From contig NZ_LWTX01000003.1 of the NCBI RefSeq assembly GCF_002094305.1, forward strand, positions 124,001 to 188,000: 64,000 nt of DNA, given 5' to 3'. Below the pieces are notes generated by a model that worked only from the letters and a program-made list of their open reading frames with translations, had not been told where the DNA came from and did no database searches. Positions 52,736 through 62,242 of the stretch are shown piece after piece; position 1 is the stretch's first letter; each line of letters begins with the position of its first letter. Source of the stretch: Prescottella equi. Its GTDB lineage: Bacteria; Actinomycetota; Actinomycetes; Mycobacteriales; Mycobacteriaceae. The position numbers and the translations under genes are program-made.

Positions 52736-54190
52736 TCAGGACGCCATTTCGTCCGAGGGATCCTGATTCGTCCGGGCGTCCGCTGCATCCTCGAGTTCCG
52801 CGAGGCTCGCGCGGATGAGTTCCAGGTAGTGGTCCAGATCCGGCATGGTCGCCTTGTCGGCGATCACGGTGAGCATCAGGCTGCCATCCGCGGTCGTCAC
52901 GACAAAGTGGCGCAGCTGGTCTCCATCGACGGGCGGTTGGGCACCGATCACCGCCACCGCCGGCGCACCGTTGAGCGTGAAGCCCTCGATCGAGAAGGGC
53001 ATATTGCTCACCATCGTGTGCTGGTGCCGCGGACGAGACGGGTCAGGGGTGCTCTTCTTGCGCGAGTACGCCATCAATCGCAGCAACGGCGGGGGCGCGG
53101 TCTCCATCGCCGCCGCCTGTCGGCGCACCGCGATATGGGAGGTTCGGGTCTTCTCCGACTTCGATGACAGAGCGATGAGGGCAACTCGTTCGAGGGGATC
53201 TGTAATGCCGGTGTGCATGTCGACGCCCATGATCGCCAACTGGTTGGCGGACTCCCATTCCTCGATCTTGCGCATGGATCGCGGCACCATCGCGACGAGC
53301 GAACCCTGATGAGGCTCGCCCTTCTCGGCGAGGTAGCGCGCGAGGGCGCCGCCGATCACGGCAAGCAGTACATCGTTTGCAGTGGCGTCCGGAGCGGCTG
53401 CGCGGATACGGCGAACCCCGCTCGCGGGCAGAGTAACTGGAGATAGAGAGCCGAATCCGGTCACCTTGCCGTTGAAGCGGGTGGCAGGCTGCTCGACCGC
53501 CTCCACCCACTGCCCGGACTCCGCGGCCTCGTTCACCTCACGGACGGCTGCTCGGTTGCCCGGAACATCCTTGGCGAACCGCCGGAGCGCTCCGGGAAGT
53601 CCCAGTACCGACCTGGCGAACATGCGACCCCGCAGGAAGCGCGTGGCCGGCACAGGGTTCGCGGGAGCCGCCTTGTCCGAGAAGATCTTCTCAGCCAACT
53701 GCAGGACCGCGAGCCCATCACCCGCGCTGTGGTGGGTCTTGAGCACGACGGCGGTCCGCCGACCGGACTGGCCGTCCATTCCGGTTATTCCGGTGAGAAT
53801 GTGCAACTCCCACGGTGGACGGGTGAGGTCCATCCGCGAGGTCAGCAGTGCGTCGAGATGCTGTTGCACGGGCACCCATCCGGGTTCGGAGATCGCGCGG
53901 ACTCGAACATGCTGATTCAGGTCGAGATTCGCGACCGGTTCCCAGAAGGGGTGTGCGAGACCCAGAGGAACACGGCGGATCCGGTGTGTGAACATGCGGT
54001 TGTGGCCGAGTCTCGCAGCCACCCATTCGACTGCGGCGCTCTGCGACAGCTCGGCTGGCTGCCGATCTGTGTCGAACAGATACACAGCGAGGAGGTGGCC
54101 GGGATGCCCGTCCGACTCGTTGTAGACGAAGTCGGCGTCGCGTGGACTGAACTGTTCGACCCCCGCAACCGGTACTTCAGACGAAGGCAT
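52736..54190 (-). CDS. wax ester synthase/diacylglycerol acyltransferase (WS/DGAT)
   Basis: A 484-residue acyltransferase starting MPSSEVPV after AGGAG. The active-site motif HHxxxDG appears as THHSAGDGLAV, and a C-terminal DUF1298-type domain includes SNMPFSIEGFTLNGAPAV. It forms triacylglycerol or wax esters from acyl-CoA and diacylglycerol or alcohol at the membrane/lipid-body surface. Codon use is less GC-rich than in its neighbours. It lies downstream of five small ORFs on the same strand, which is unusual for this family. Confidence 0.92.
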   Translation of the reverse strand: MPSSEVPVAGVEQFSPRDADFVYNESDGHPGHLLAVYLFDTDRQPAELSQSAAVEWVAARLGHNRMFTHRIRRVPLGLAHPFWEPVANLDLNQHVRVRAISEPGWVPVQQHLDALLTSRMDLTRPPWELHILTGITGMDGQSGRRTAVVLKTHHSAGDGLAVLQLAEKIFSDKAAPANPVPATRFLRGRMFARSVLGLPGALRRFAKDVPGNRAAVREVNEAAESGQWVEAVEQPATRFNGKVTGFGSLSPVTLPASGVRRIRAAAPDATANDVLLAVIGGALARYLAEKGEPHQGSLVAMVPRSMRKIEEWESANQLAIMGVDMHTGITDPLERVALIALSSKSEKTRTSHIAVRRQAAAMETAPPPLLRLMAYSRKKSTPDPSRPRHQHTMVSNMPFSIEGFTLNGAPAVAVIGAQPPVDGDQLRHFVVTTADGSLMLTVIADKATMPDLDHYLELIRASLAELEDAADARTNQDPSDEMAS

Positions 54191-54334
54191 GGACACTCCT
54201 ATCGGTTCGATCTGTAGTGCGATCGCATCGGCGGTCCGATTCGCGTCTTGTCCCGCGAACACGAAACCGAGGCGTCGAACCCGCTGTCGGGTGCGAGAGC
54301 CTCGGTTCCGCCACGTGAATACGATGGGCGCCGG

Positions 54335-54436
54335 CTACTTCTGGGGCGGGTTCTCGAGAATCTTGCTTCCCGTGCCTACCAACCCGAAGATCGCGGCGAT
54401 CACGGTGATCGAGCCGTTGAGGTACTGCTGGACCAT
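54335..54436 (-). CDS. small hydrophobic peptide, 33 residues
   Basis: Starts MVQQYLNGSITVIAAIFG with AAAGG upstream and ends NPPQK before TAG. A single amphipathic or membrane-active segment, no Cys, no signal peptide. It is the nearest of the five small ORFs to the WS/DGAT gene, 144 bases upstream of that start. The QYLN and N-P-P motifs recur in the next peptide upstream, suggesting relatedness. Confidence 0.6.
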   Translation of the reverse strand: MVQQYLNGSITVIAAIFGLVGTGSKILENPPQK

Positions 54437-54451
54437 TTCGAAGACCTTTCT

Positions 54452-54583
54452 CTAGACCGGATTCGTTATGGGCGGGTTCGGGTTCAGAGACAGAGCATTC
54501 AGGTACTGAGCGAGCGTGCCCACCAGATCGATAGACCCGAACCCGACCAGGTCGGCGCTGTACGTGAGAGACAGATCGAACAT
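54452..54583 (-). CDS. small acidic/hydrophobic peptide, 43 residues
   Basis: Starts MFDLSLTYSADLVGFG, contains LAQYLNALSLNPNPP and ends at TAG. It has no Lys, Arg or Cys. GGAGGGG lies 5 bases before the ATG, one of the strongest ribosome-binding sites in the window. Small size, acidic character and lack of signal peptide resemble corynebacterial PorH/PorA. Confidence 0.65.
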   Translation of the reverse strand: MFDLSLTYSADLVGFGSIDLVGTLAQYLNALSLNPNPPITNPV

Positions 54584-54599
54584 GTTTTCCCCTCCTTCG

Positions 54600-54818
54600 T
54601 TACTGGCCGACGGTCGAGCCGAGAGTTGTGCCGACGGAGCCGAGGCCGCCGTCGAGGCTTCCAGCGATGCCTGAGGAACCTGCAGGCCACAGCGCGATCA
54701 CGTCACCGACGACATTGAAGATCGCGTTGACGATGCCGTTGAGGCCATTGAAAATGGGCGCTTCCAGAGAACCCACGTCGACACTCGTGACGAGGTCGAC
54801 AAGACTTCCGGTGTCCAC
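54600..54818 (-). CDS. small Gly/Ser/Val-rich peptide, 72 residues
   Basis: A GTG start with AAGGAG 11 bases upstream; 16 bases downstream of its stop the next small ORF begins. Hydrophobic repeats (LNGIVNAIFNVVGDVIALW) are followed by a Gly/Ser/Thr-rich tail (GLGSVGTTLGSTVGQ). No Lys, Arg or Cys. It is the longest of the five. It could be a membrane-inserting or cell-wall peptide; no family is recognised. Confidence 0.65.
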   Translation of the reverse strand: MDTGSLVDLVTSVDVGSLEAPIFNGLNGIVNAIFNVVGDVIALWPAGSSGIAGSLDGGLGSVGTTLGSTVGQ

Positions 54819-54860
54819 TACGAATCACACTCCTTCAAAAAATTGGTCGTTTTACCCTCG

Positions 54861-54977
54861 TCAGAAGGGGACGAAGGTGAAGTCGGTCGACAAAGCCAGC
54901 GGGACGAAGAGCATGTTTCCTATGATCATCTGTACGAGTTCATTCGTGAGCAACGGAGCCAGCGATCCCAGCGTCAT
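54861..54977 (-). CDS. small hydrophobic peptide, 38 residues
   Basis: Starts MTLGSLAPLLTNELVQMI and ends TFVPF before TGA. AAGGAG lies 7 bases before the ATG. It is almost uncharged (one Glu, one Asp), has no Cys, and spacing to its neighbours is 42-49 bases, as between the other small ORFs. Confidence 0.6.
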   Translation of the reverse strand: MTLGSLAPLLTNELVQMIIGNMLFVPLALSTDFTFVPF

Positions 54978-55026
54978 TCATCTACTCCTTCTCTCAGAGA
55001 TTTGGCACGGCAGTACAAATCTGCCG

Positions 55027-55158
55027 TCAGCTCATTTCCAACAGGCCGGCCAGCGACCCGGTGAGGCCCTCGACGCCCGGCATCCACGAGCCGCCCCAGA
55101 CGTCGTCCAGGAGGCCGCGCACCAATACCGCCGTCGCGTTCAGAAACGACACACTCAT
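55027..55158 (-). CDS. small peptide, 43 residues
   Basis: Starts MSVSFLNATAVLVRGLLDD and ends GLLEMS before TGA, with AGGGTGGG upstream. Trp/Gly-rich in the middle (DVWGGSWMPG). It is the first of the five small ORFs in the direction of transcription. A 15-codon frame upstream ends in TGA overlapping its ATG, which may couple translation or be chance. Confidence 0.55.
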   Translation of the reverse strand: MSVSFLNATAVLVRGLLDDVWGGSWMPGVEGLTGSLAGLLEMS

Positions 55159-56884
<1,726 letters not shown>

Positions 56885-56894
56885 GCGCTTCGCG

Positions 56895-56940
56895 CCCGTG
56901 CGCCTTTTTGGTAGCTGGGCCCACCAGAAAGGCGCACGGG
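56895..56940. terminator. bidirectional terminator hairpin
   Basis: CCCGTGCGCCTTTTTGGT pairs with ACCAGAAAGGCGCACGGG (one mismatch), with T and A tracts inside the arms. It lies between the convergent hpd and SDR genes. Confidence 0.8.
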
Positions 56941-56952
56941 TGGCGCAGCCGC

Positions 56953-57765
56953 CTAGATCGACGTAATGCCCAGGTCCAGCGACATCTGCGAACCCGTGAC
57001 GGTGCGCGAGCGGTCGCTGGCCAGGTACAGCACGACCTCGGAGACGTCGTCGACGCTGCACTTGCTGAGCCCGGCGAGCGGCCACTTGTAGTTGTCGATG
57101 TAGCGCGGGTACTGCGCCAGGATCTTGCCGACGTTGGCGTCCTGACCCATCGGGGTGTCCACCGCTCCCGGGTGGATGGAGTTGACGCGAATACCGAACT
57201 CGCCCAACTCGATCGCCGCAGTCTTCGTCAGACCCACCAGGCCGTGCTTGGCGGACGTGTAGTTCGACGTCCCGGGGCTGGCCTTGATCCCGGCCGCCGA
57301 GCTGACGACGATGATCGAGCCGCCGCGACCGCCGTCGATCATCGCGGGAACCGCAGCCTTCAGGGTGCGCCACACGCCGTTGAGGTTGATGTCGATCATC
57401 GTGGTCCACTGCTCCTCGGGCATCTCCCAGAAGCGGTTCCACGTCGAGATGCCGGCGTTCGCGACCACGATATCGAGACGGCCGAATCGCTCCACACCGG
57501 CGTCGACGGCGGCCTGCAGGTCGGACTGGTCGCGGACGTCGCCGATCGCGGTGACGATCTCGCGGCCCTCGGCGCGGACGAGGCGGGCGGTCTCCTCGAG
57601 ATCCTCGGGCGTGGCCGCCGGGTAGCCGACGTCGTCGGACACGGACGCGCAGATGTCGAGCGCGATGATGTCCGCGCCTTCCTGTGCGAAGCGCACCGCG
57701 TGGTTGCGCCCCTGTCCGCGTGCCGCGCCTGTGATGAAGGCAACCTTGTTCTCGAGCAGTGCCAT
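56953..57765 (-). CDS. mycofactocin-coupled type SDR oxidoreductase
   Basis: A 270-residue SDR starting MALLENKVAFITGAARGQGRNHAVRFA. After the second strand it has the insertion DICASVSDDVGYPAATPEDLEETARLV, typical of the carveol-dehydrogenase-like SDRs that keep NAD bound and pass electrons to mycofactocin. Catalytic residues are SSAAG and YTSAKHG. It probably oxidises a secondary alcohol. No mycofactocin biosynthesis genes are in the window. Confidence 0.9.
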   Translation of the reverse strand: MALLENKVAFITGAARGQGRNHAVRFAQEGADIIALDICASVSDDVGYPAATPEDLEETARLVRAEGREIVTAIGDVRDQSDLQAAVDAGVERFGRLDIVVANAGISTWNRFWEMPEEQWTTMIDINLNGVWRTLKAAVPAMIDGGRGGSIIVVSSAAGIKASPGTSNYTSAKHGLVGLTKTAAIELGEFGIRVNSIHPGAVDTPMGQDANVGKILAQYPRYIDNYKWPLAGLSKCSVDDVSEVVLYLASDRSRTVTGSQMSLDLGITSI

Positions 57766-57930
57766 GCGAATCCCTCCGGATCCCTCGTCGTGCAGTATCT
57801 CCGCAGATTAAGGCAGTGATTGAGCCCCGTTCGGGGCGCTTTCCGATGACCGGGACCACAGCCGATTCGACCCCCCGAACCGACGGCTGGTCAAGGCACC
57901 CCGAAACGTCGTGTAGGCTGAACATACCGA

Positions 57931-58007
57931 CGCGGGGTGGAGCAGCTCGGTAGCTCGCTGGGCTCATAACCCAGAGGTCGCAGGTTCAAATCCTGTCCCC
58001 GCTACCA
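57931..58007 (+). tRNA. initiator tRNA-Met (anticodon CAT)
   Basis: A 77-base cloverleaf with CCA encoded. The acceptor starts CGCGGGG and pairs with CCCCGC except at the first position, where C1 faces T72; this mismatch marks an initiator. The anticodon stem GGGCTCATAACCC has the three G:C pairs of initiator tRNAs, with anticodon at 57965-57967. GGTTCAAATCC is the T arm. Confidence 0.97.
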
Positions 58008-58010
58008 ATG

Positions 58011-58050
58011 AAAGACCCGGTATCGCACCAGCGATACCGGGTCTTTTCTT
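58011..58050 (+). terminator. Rho-independent terminator after tRNA-fMet
   Basis: Perfect 16-base stem (AAAGACCCGGTATCGC and its complement), ACCA loop, then a T-rich tail. Confidence 0.92.
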
Positions 58051-58092
58051 TTGTCCACGACGCCGCCGCTGGCGTCACACCGGTTTTCGGAA

Positions 58093-58130
58093 CAACACAC
58101 ACGAAATGCACGCCGAATCGGTGTGTGTTG
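58093..58130. repeat. inverted repeat CAACACACAC / GTGTGTGTTG
   Basis: 10-base perfect arms with an 18-base gap in the 200-base stretch between the tRNA terminator and the DUF309 gene. It may be an operator or a cruciform-forming sequence. Confidence 0.5.
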
Positions 58131-58255
58131 CCGACAGAAAGGGTGTGGCGCCGCGGCCTCGGCGCGCCGGCACTCCACCGCCCGACCCGAGACGATTCCG
58201 GGCAACCCGAAGCTGCCCCTCCCCCGGTACCCCTGTCGGCGGCTAGATTGCTTCT

Positions 58256-58729
58256 ATGGCCGACCGCGATCGGGACACCCTCGGTAAGCCGCGCAACGCC
58301 CGGCCCCGGGATCGTCTGGGGCGCCCGCTCGAGTGGGGCGAGGAAGGGTTTCCGACGATGCCCGACGACCTGGACCTCGATCCCGGCGAGGCGATCACCG
58401 AGGCGCAGCGCCTGCTCGATCACGACCTGCCGTTCCACGCGCACGAGGTGCTCGAGTCCGCCTGGAAGAAGGCGCCGCACGAGGAGCGCGGACTGTGGCA
58501 GGGCCTGGCCCAGCTCGCGGTGGCGGTAACCCATCAGATGCGCGGCAACCCGGCCGGCGCCGTCTCCCTGCTCAGGCAGGGCCGACACCGCATCGTCCCG
58601 TTCGAGGACGACCCGCCGCACGCGCTCGACATCACCGGCCTGGTCGCGTGGGCCGATCACCTCATCGTCGAACTCGATCGAGACACGCAACCCGACACGA
58701 TCCCGGTTCCCCGACTCCGGATGCCCTGA
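58256..58729 (+). CDS. DUF309 family protein
   Basis: A 157-residue protein. The DUF309 helices are visible as AQRLLDHDLPFHAHEVLESAWKKAP followed by WQGLAQLAVAVTHQMRGN. The function of the family is unknown; the conserved H-x3-E and W suggest a binding site. The stop overlaps the LON-domain gene start (ATGA), so they are cotranscribed. Confidence 0.88.
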   Translation: MADRDRDTLGKPRNARPRDRLGRPLEWGEEGFPTMPDDLDLDPGEAITEAQRLLDHDLPFHAHEVLESAWKKAPHEERGLWQGLAQLAVAVTHQMRGNPAGAVSLLRQGRHRIVPFEDDPPHALDITGLVAWADHLIVELDRDTQPDTIPVPRLRMP

Positions 58730-59391
58730 TGACTCATCCTGGTCAAATGACCGTTCTGCCGATGTTCCCCCTCGGCGCCGCACTGCTGCCCGGGGAACGG
58801 CTCCCGCTGCACGTGTTCGAGCCCCGGTTCCAGGCGCTCGTCCGCGACTGTCTCACTGCCACCGAGGGTCCCGTCTTCGGCACTGTGCTCATCGCGCGTG
58901 GCCACGAGGTGGGCGGTGGTGACGTCCGCAACGACGTCGGCACCGCGGTGCGGATCGTCTCCCACGTCGGCATCGGCGACGGACGGTACGCGTTGGACTG
59001 CGTCGGCGAGGAGCGCATCCGGATCGTGCGATGGCTCGGCGACGACCCGTATCCGCGCGCCGAGATCGAGCCATGGCCGGTGGAGGCGTCGAGTCGCGTG
59101 TCGGACGACCAGCTCCAGCACCTCACCGACAAGATCACCGAGCTGTACATCCTGCTGACCCGGATCCGGGAGTTGCGCGACGATCCGCCGCCAGCCCCTC
59201 CGCGCCTGTTCGACGTGCTCGAGCGGCCCGGCGACCACCTGTACGCGCTCGCCTCCTGGGTACCGATGGGGGCAGCGGACAAGTACGCGGTGCTGTCCGC
59301 CCAGACCGCCGACGACCGGCACCGGGCGCTGACGGACGCGATCGACAACGCCCGCGAGATCGCCGAGTTCCGACTCTCGGGGCGGCGGTGA
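58729..59391 (+). CDS. LON substrate-binding domain protein
   Basis: A 220-residue protein starting at the ATG that overlaps the DUF309 stop. LPMFPLGAALLPGERLPLHVFEPRFQALVRDCL is the N-terminal LON domain pattern; no ATPase or protease domain follows. Such proteins are thought to bind peptides or ligands without proteolysis. The partner is probably the DUF309 protein, by gene order. Confidence 0.9.
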   Translation: MTHPGQMTVLPMFPLGAALLPGERLPLHVFEPRFQALVRDCLTATEGPVFGTVLIARGHEVGGGDVRNDVGTAVRIVSHVGIGDGRYALDCVGEERIRIVRWLGDDPYPRAEIEPWPVEASSRVSDDQLQHLTDKITELYILLTRIRELRDDPPPAPPRLFDVLERPGDHLYALASWVPMGAADKYAVLSAQTADDRHRALTDAIDNAREIAEFRLSGRR

Positions 59392-59452
59392 CCGGAGTGG
59401 ACCGTCGGATGCACTAGCGTCCGACCTCCGGGGAATTCAGGGGAGGAAACAC

Positions 59453-59899
59453 ATGATCCACGTTCGACACAAGGCCGTTGCCGTCGTTCCCGTCGATCTG
59501 GCGTTCGCGCACATCGACGACTATCGGAACGTGCCCGACTGGATGTTCGGCATCAGCCGATTCGTCCCGATCGGCGACCTCGACCAAGGTCTGGGCGCCA
59601 CGTACGACGCGACGATGCAGCTCGGCCCCAAGGCGCTGAAGTCGACGGTCGAGGTCACCGAGTGGGAGCGGGATCGGCTCATCACGTTGTCCTCGGTCTC
59701 CGGATTCGGCAACCGGTCCAGTTGGATGTTCACCCCGGTCGGCGACGACCGCACCGAGTTGTCCGTCGACTTCGGCTACGAACTGCCGGGCGGGCTGGCC
59801 GGCAAGGCCCTGGGCAGGCTGATCGAGCCGTTCGTCACCACCGCGATCAAGCAGACCGAGACGAATCTGCGCAAGCAGATCGAGTCGCTGGGCCTGTAG
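59453..59899 (+). CDS. SRPBCC family (polyketide cyclase/dehydrase-like) protein
   Basis: A 148-residue protein. MIHVRHKAVAVVPVDLAFAHIDDYRNVPDWMFGI and the C-terminal helix VTTAIKQTETNLRKQIESLG match the START-like fold. It probably binds a lipid or other hydrophobic molecule. It converges on the HSL-type hydrolase, with only 1 base between the stops. AGGGGAGG lies upstream. Confidence 0.88.
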   Translation: MIHVRHKAVAVVPVDLAFAHIDDYRNVPDWMFGISRFVPIGDLDQGLGATYDATMQLGPKALKSTVEVTEWERDRLITLSSVSGFGNRSSWMFTPVGDDRTELSVDFGYELPGGLAGKALGRLIEPFVTTAIKQTETNLRKQIESLGL

Positions 59900-59900
59900 A

Positions 59901-60875
59901 TCAGGCGGAGTGCCGGCCGCGGTAACCCAGTGCGCGGCGGGCGAAGTCGAGGCTGAACGCGATCGTCATGGTGGCCTCCGTCAGCACTGTGCCCATCACC
60001 GGGTAGGCGTGGATCTGGCCACTCCACACGTGCGTCTCGACGGCCTGTCCGACGTCCTCGAGCATCCCCGTCATCGCCTCCACGTCGGGGCGCATCAGCT
60101 CGTACTGGGCGACGCTGAAGAACACCGGCGGGTACACCCGCGGATCGGCCTCGATGGGCGAATCGGCCCCGGCGATCGGTTCCGGACCGCCGGCCCACCG
60201 GTCCTTGAGCGCCTCGACCTGGCTCATCGGCAGGTAGGCGTCGCGACGCATGTAGTCGGGGTCGTGCTTCTCTAGCGCCAGGTTGAGCAGCGGCGAGTAC
60301 CCGATCACGGCGGCGGGGGTCACCATGCCGCGGGTCGCGGCCAGTTCGGCCACTTTCATCGCCAGGTAGCCGCCCGCCGAGTCGCCCGCGAGGATGATCT
60401 TCGTGGGATCCTCGGCTCTGCCGAGCAGATCGGTGTACGCGGCCATCGCGTCGTGGATGGACGTGCCGATCCCGCCGTACGGCAGCTGCCGATACTCGAC
60501 GGAGATCACCGGGACGCCTGCTCGGGCCGCGAGTACCGCACACAGGCTGCGATGAGTTGCCAAGCCGCAGAAGACGAATCCGCCGCCGTGGAAGTACAGG
60601 ACGGTCGCACCCGCGAGCGAGTCGGCAGCCTTCCGGTGATGGCTGATCAGTTCACTCGGCACCCCGCCGAGCGTCATCGGTTCGATCGTGACGCCCTTGG
60701 GCTTGGGTAACCGGTCGACGACCTTCTCCAGGTGCCCGAGAGCCGCGATGCCCCGGTCGGTGGTGGGCCACGCCGCGAAGAGCGGTTTGACGAAGATGCG
60801 CGCGATCCAGAACACCAGCCACGCCCGCCAGCTCACCTTCCAGTGCCGGATGATCGTCGTCTCGCGCGTACGCAT
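59901..60875 (-). CDS. alpha/beta hydrolase, hormone-sensitive lipase family
   Basis: A 324-residue esterase. YFHGGGFVF is the HSL oxyanion motif, AGDSAGGYLAMK the nucleophile elbow, D in RPDVE and H in GQIHAYPVM complete the triad. An N-terminal hydrophobic stretch (WRAWLVFWIARIFVK) suggests membrane association. Family members hydrolyse short- to medium-chain acyl esters; LipN/LipW-type mycobacterial lipases are similar in plan. Confidence 0.9.
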   Translation of the reverse strand: MRTRETTIIRHWKVSWRAWLVFWIARIFVKPLFAAWPTTDRGIAALGHLEKVVDRLPKPKGVTIEPMTLGGVPSELISHHRKAADSLAGATVLYFHGGGFVFCGLATHRSLCAVLAARAGVPVISVEYRQLPYGGIGTSIHDAMAAYTDLLGRAEDPTKIILAGDSAGGYLAMKVAELAATRGMVTPAAVIGYSPLLNLALEKHDPDYMRRDAYLPMSQVEALKDRWAGGPEPIAGADSPIEADPRVYPPVFFSVAQYELMRPDVEAMTGMLEDVGQAVETHVWSGQIHAYPVMGTVLTEATMTIAFSLDFARRALGYRGRHSA

Positions 60876-60959
60876 CGTGCCCCCAGTCGTCGTCCCCGCG
60901 GGTGGTCAGGTCCACCCCGCCCGCCACCCTAGAGTCCGGCGCCGGAACCCGCACGGACA

Positions 60960-62111
60960 TCAGACCTGCAGCAGCGGGATCAGGAGTTCGTCGTCGGTGA
61001 GTGCACCGTGCTGGCCCGCCAGCATCGACATCCGCGGCTCGGCCTCGCTGCGGACCGCGGCAGTGGCGCCGTGGGCGATCATCACGACGTCACCCACCCG
61101 GCGCAGCGCGGCCGGGGTCGGGTTCGGCCCCAGCAGCCCGGCGGCGGCGACGTCGTCGCGGGTACCCACCCAGGCCCGCGAGCCGAGCAGCTCCCGCCAC
61201 CGGCTCAGGACGCCCGCGGCACGCCCGGGTTCGGTGTGCACGTACCGGCAGCGGGCTTCGCCGGTGAGGGCGACCACCCCGCTCGACAGCGCGGGTTCCT
61301 TGTCGAAGTCGACGCGGTGCGGCGGGTCGACCGACACCATGCCGTGGTCGGCGGTCACCAGCAGGTTGACGTCGGGACCCAGGTGCGCGACGAGGTCCTC
61401 GACGAACCGGTCGACGATCGTCAGCTGCGCCACCCACGGGTCGCTGCCGGGTCCGTACACGTGGCCGAGGGTGTCGATCTGACTCAGGTAGCAGTAGACC
61501 AGGGTCCGCTCTCCCGCCGTCGCGGCGTGCACCGTCGAGTGCAACAGGTCGCCGTACGCGACGGTGCCGACGAAGCGGCCGCCGCGCAGGGCGGCACGGG
61601 TGAGTCCGCTGCCGGCGAACTCGCGGGGCAGAACTGTCGTCGCGATCACGTCGGCTGCCGTGGCGCGCTCGAAAACTGTGGGGGACGGCTGGATCCGCTC
61701 CGGCATCACCTGCGCGAGCAGGTCGCGGTGGTCGCCGACCCGCTGCCAGCGCAGCCAGTTGAACGGTCCACCCGCCTCCGCGACGTCCGAGACGTAACCG
61801 GTGATGCCGTGCCGGCCCGACGGCAGTCCGGTGCCGAACGACGCCAGGCTCGTCGCGGTGGTGGTGGGGAATCCGGCCCGGATCGGTCGCCCCTCGATGC
61901 CGTTGAGGAACGGAGCGGCATCGAGGTTGCGGCGCAGTAGATTCCAGCCGAGACCGTCGATCAGCAGAACCACGGTCCGATCGGACTCGGGTATGCCCAG
62001 CCGGTTCGCCTCGCCGGGCGCGCCCAGCGAGGACAGCACCGACGGTAGGACGTCGGCGAGCGTGGGCTCGGCGTACACGTCGCGCAGAGGTAGGTCGTTC
62101 GCCACCGGCAC
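60960..62111 (-). CDS. alkaline phosphatase superfamily phosphodiesterase/nucleotide pyrophosphatase
   Basis: A 383-residue enzyme with a GTG start. VVLLIDGLGWN carries a metal-binding Asp, GFPTTTATSLASFGTG the Thr nucleophile, and TADHGMV further metal ligands, as in type I phosphodiesterases. There is no signal peptide, so it acts in the cytoplasm or is peripheral. It is divergent from gblA. The substrate is unknown; a phosphate mono- or diester. Confidence 0.87.
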   Translation of the reverse strand: MPVANDLPLRDVYAEPTLADVLPSVLSSLGAPGEANRLGIPESDRTVVLLIDGLGWNLLRRNLDAAPFLNGIEGRPIRAGFPTTTATSLASFGTGLPSGRHGITGYVSDVAEAGGPFNWLRWQRVGDHRDLLAQVMPERIQPSPTVFERATAADVIATTVLPREFAGSGLTRAALRGGRFVGTVAYGDLLHSTVHAATAGERTLVYCYLSQIDTLGHVYGPGSDPWVAQLTIVDRFVEDLVAHLGPDVNLLVTADHGMVSVDPPHRVDFDKEPALSSGVVALTGEARCRYVHTEPGRAAGVLSRWRELLGSRAWVGTRDDVAAAGLLGPNPTPAALRRVGDVVMIAHGATAAVRSEAEPRMSMLAGQHGALTDDELLIPLLQV

Positions 62112-62139
62112 TCGCTATCGTCTCGAAGATCGGGTTCGC

Positions 62140-62188
62140 TTCGTACCCCTCCGACTCTAGGCGGATCATCCGTGGATCCAGGTACGAA
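62140..62188. promoter_or_regulatory. inverted repeat in the gblA promoter (TTCGTACC / GGTACGAA)
   Basis: Perfect 8-base arms at 62140-62147 and 62181-62188, in the 131-base divergent promoter between the phosphodiesterase and gblA. It is a candidate site for GblR-type repression. Confidence 0.45.
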
Positions 62189-62242
62189 AATTTCGGCCCA
62201 AATCGCTCATGCCAGGCGATTTCCCCCGCTACTGTCCGTGAG

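Noticed and set aside
57931-58130. A prophage or integrative element attached at the initiator tRNA
   Set aside because: No integrase, no repeat of the tRNA 3' end, and ordinary housekeeping-like genes follow.
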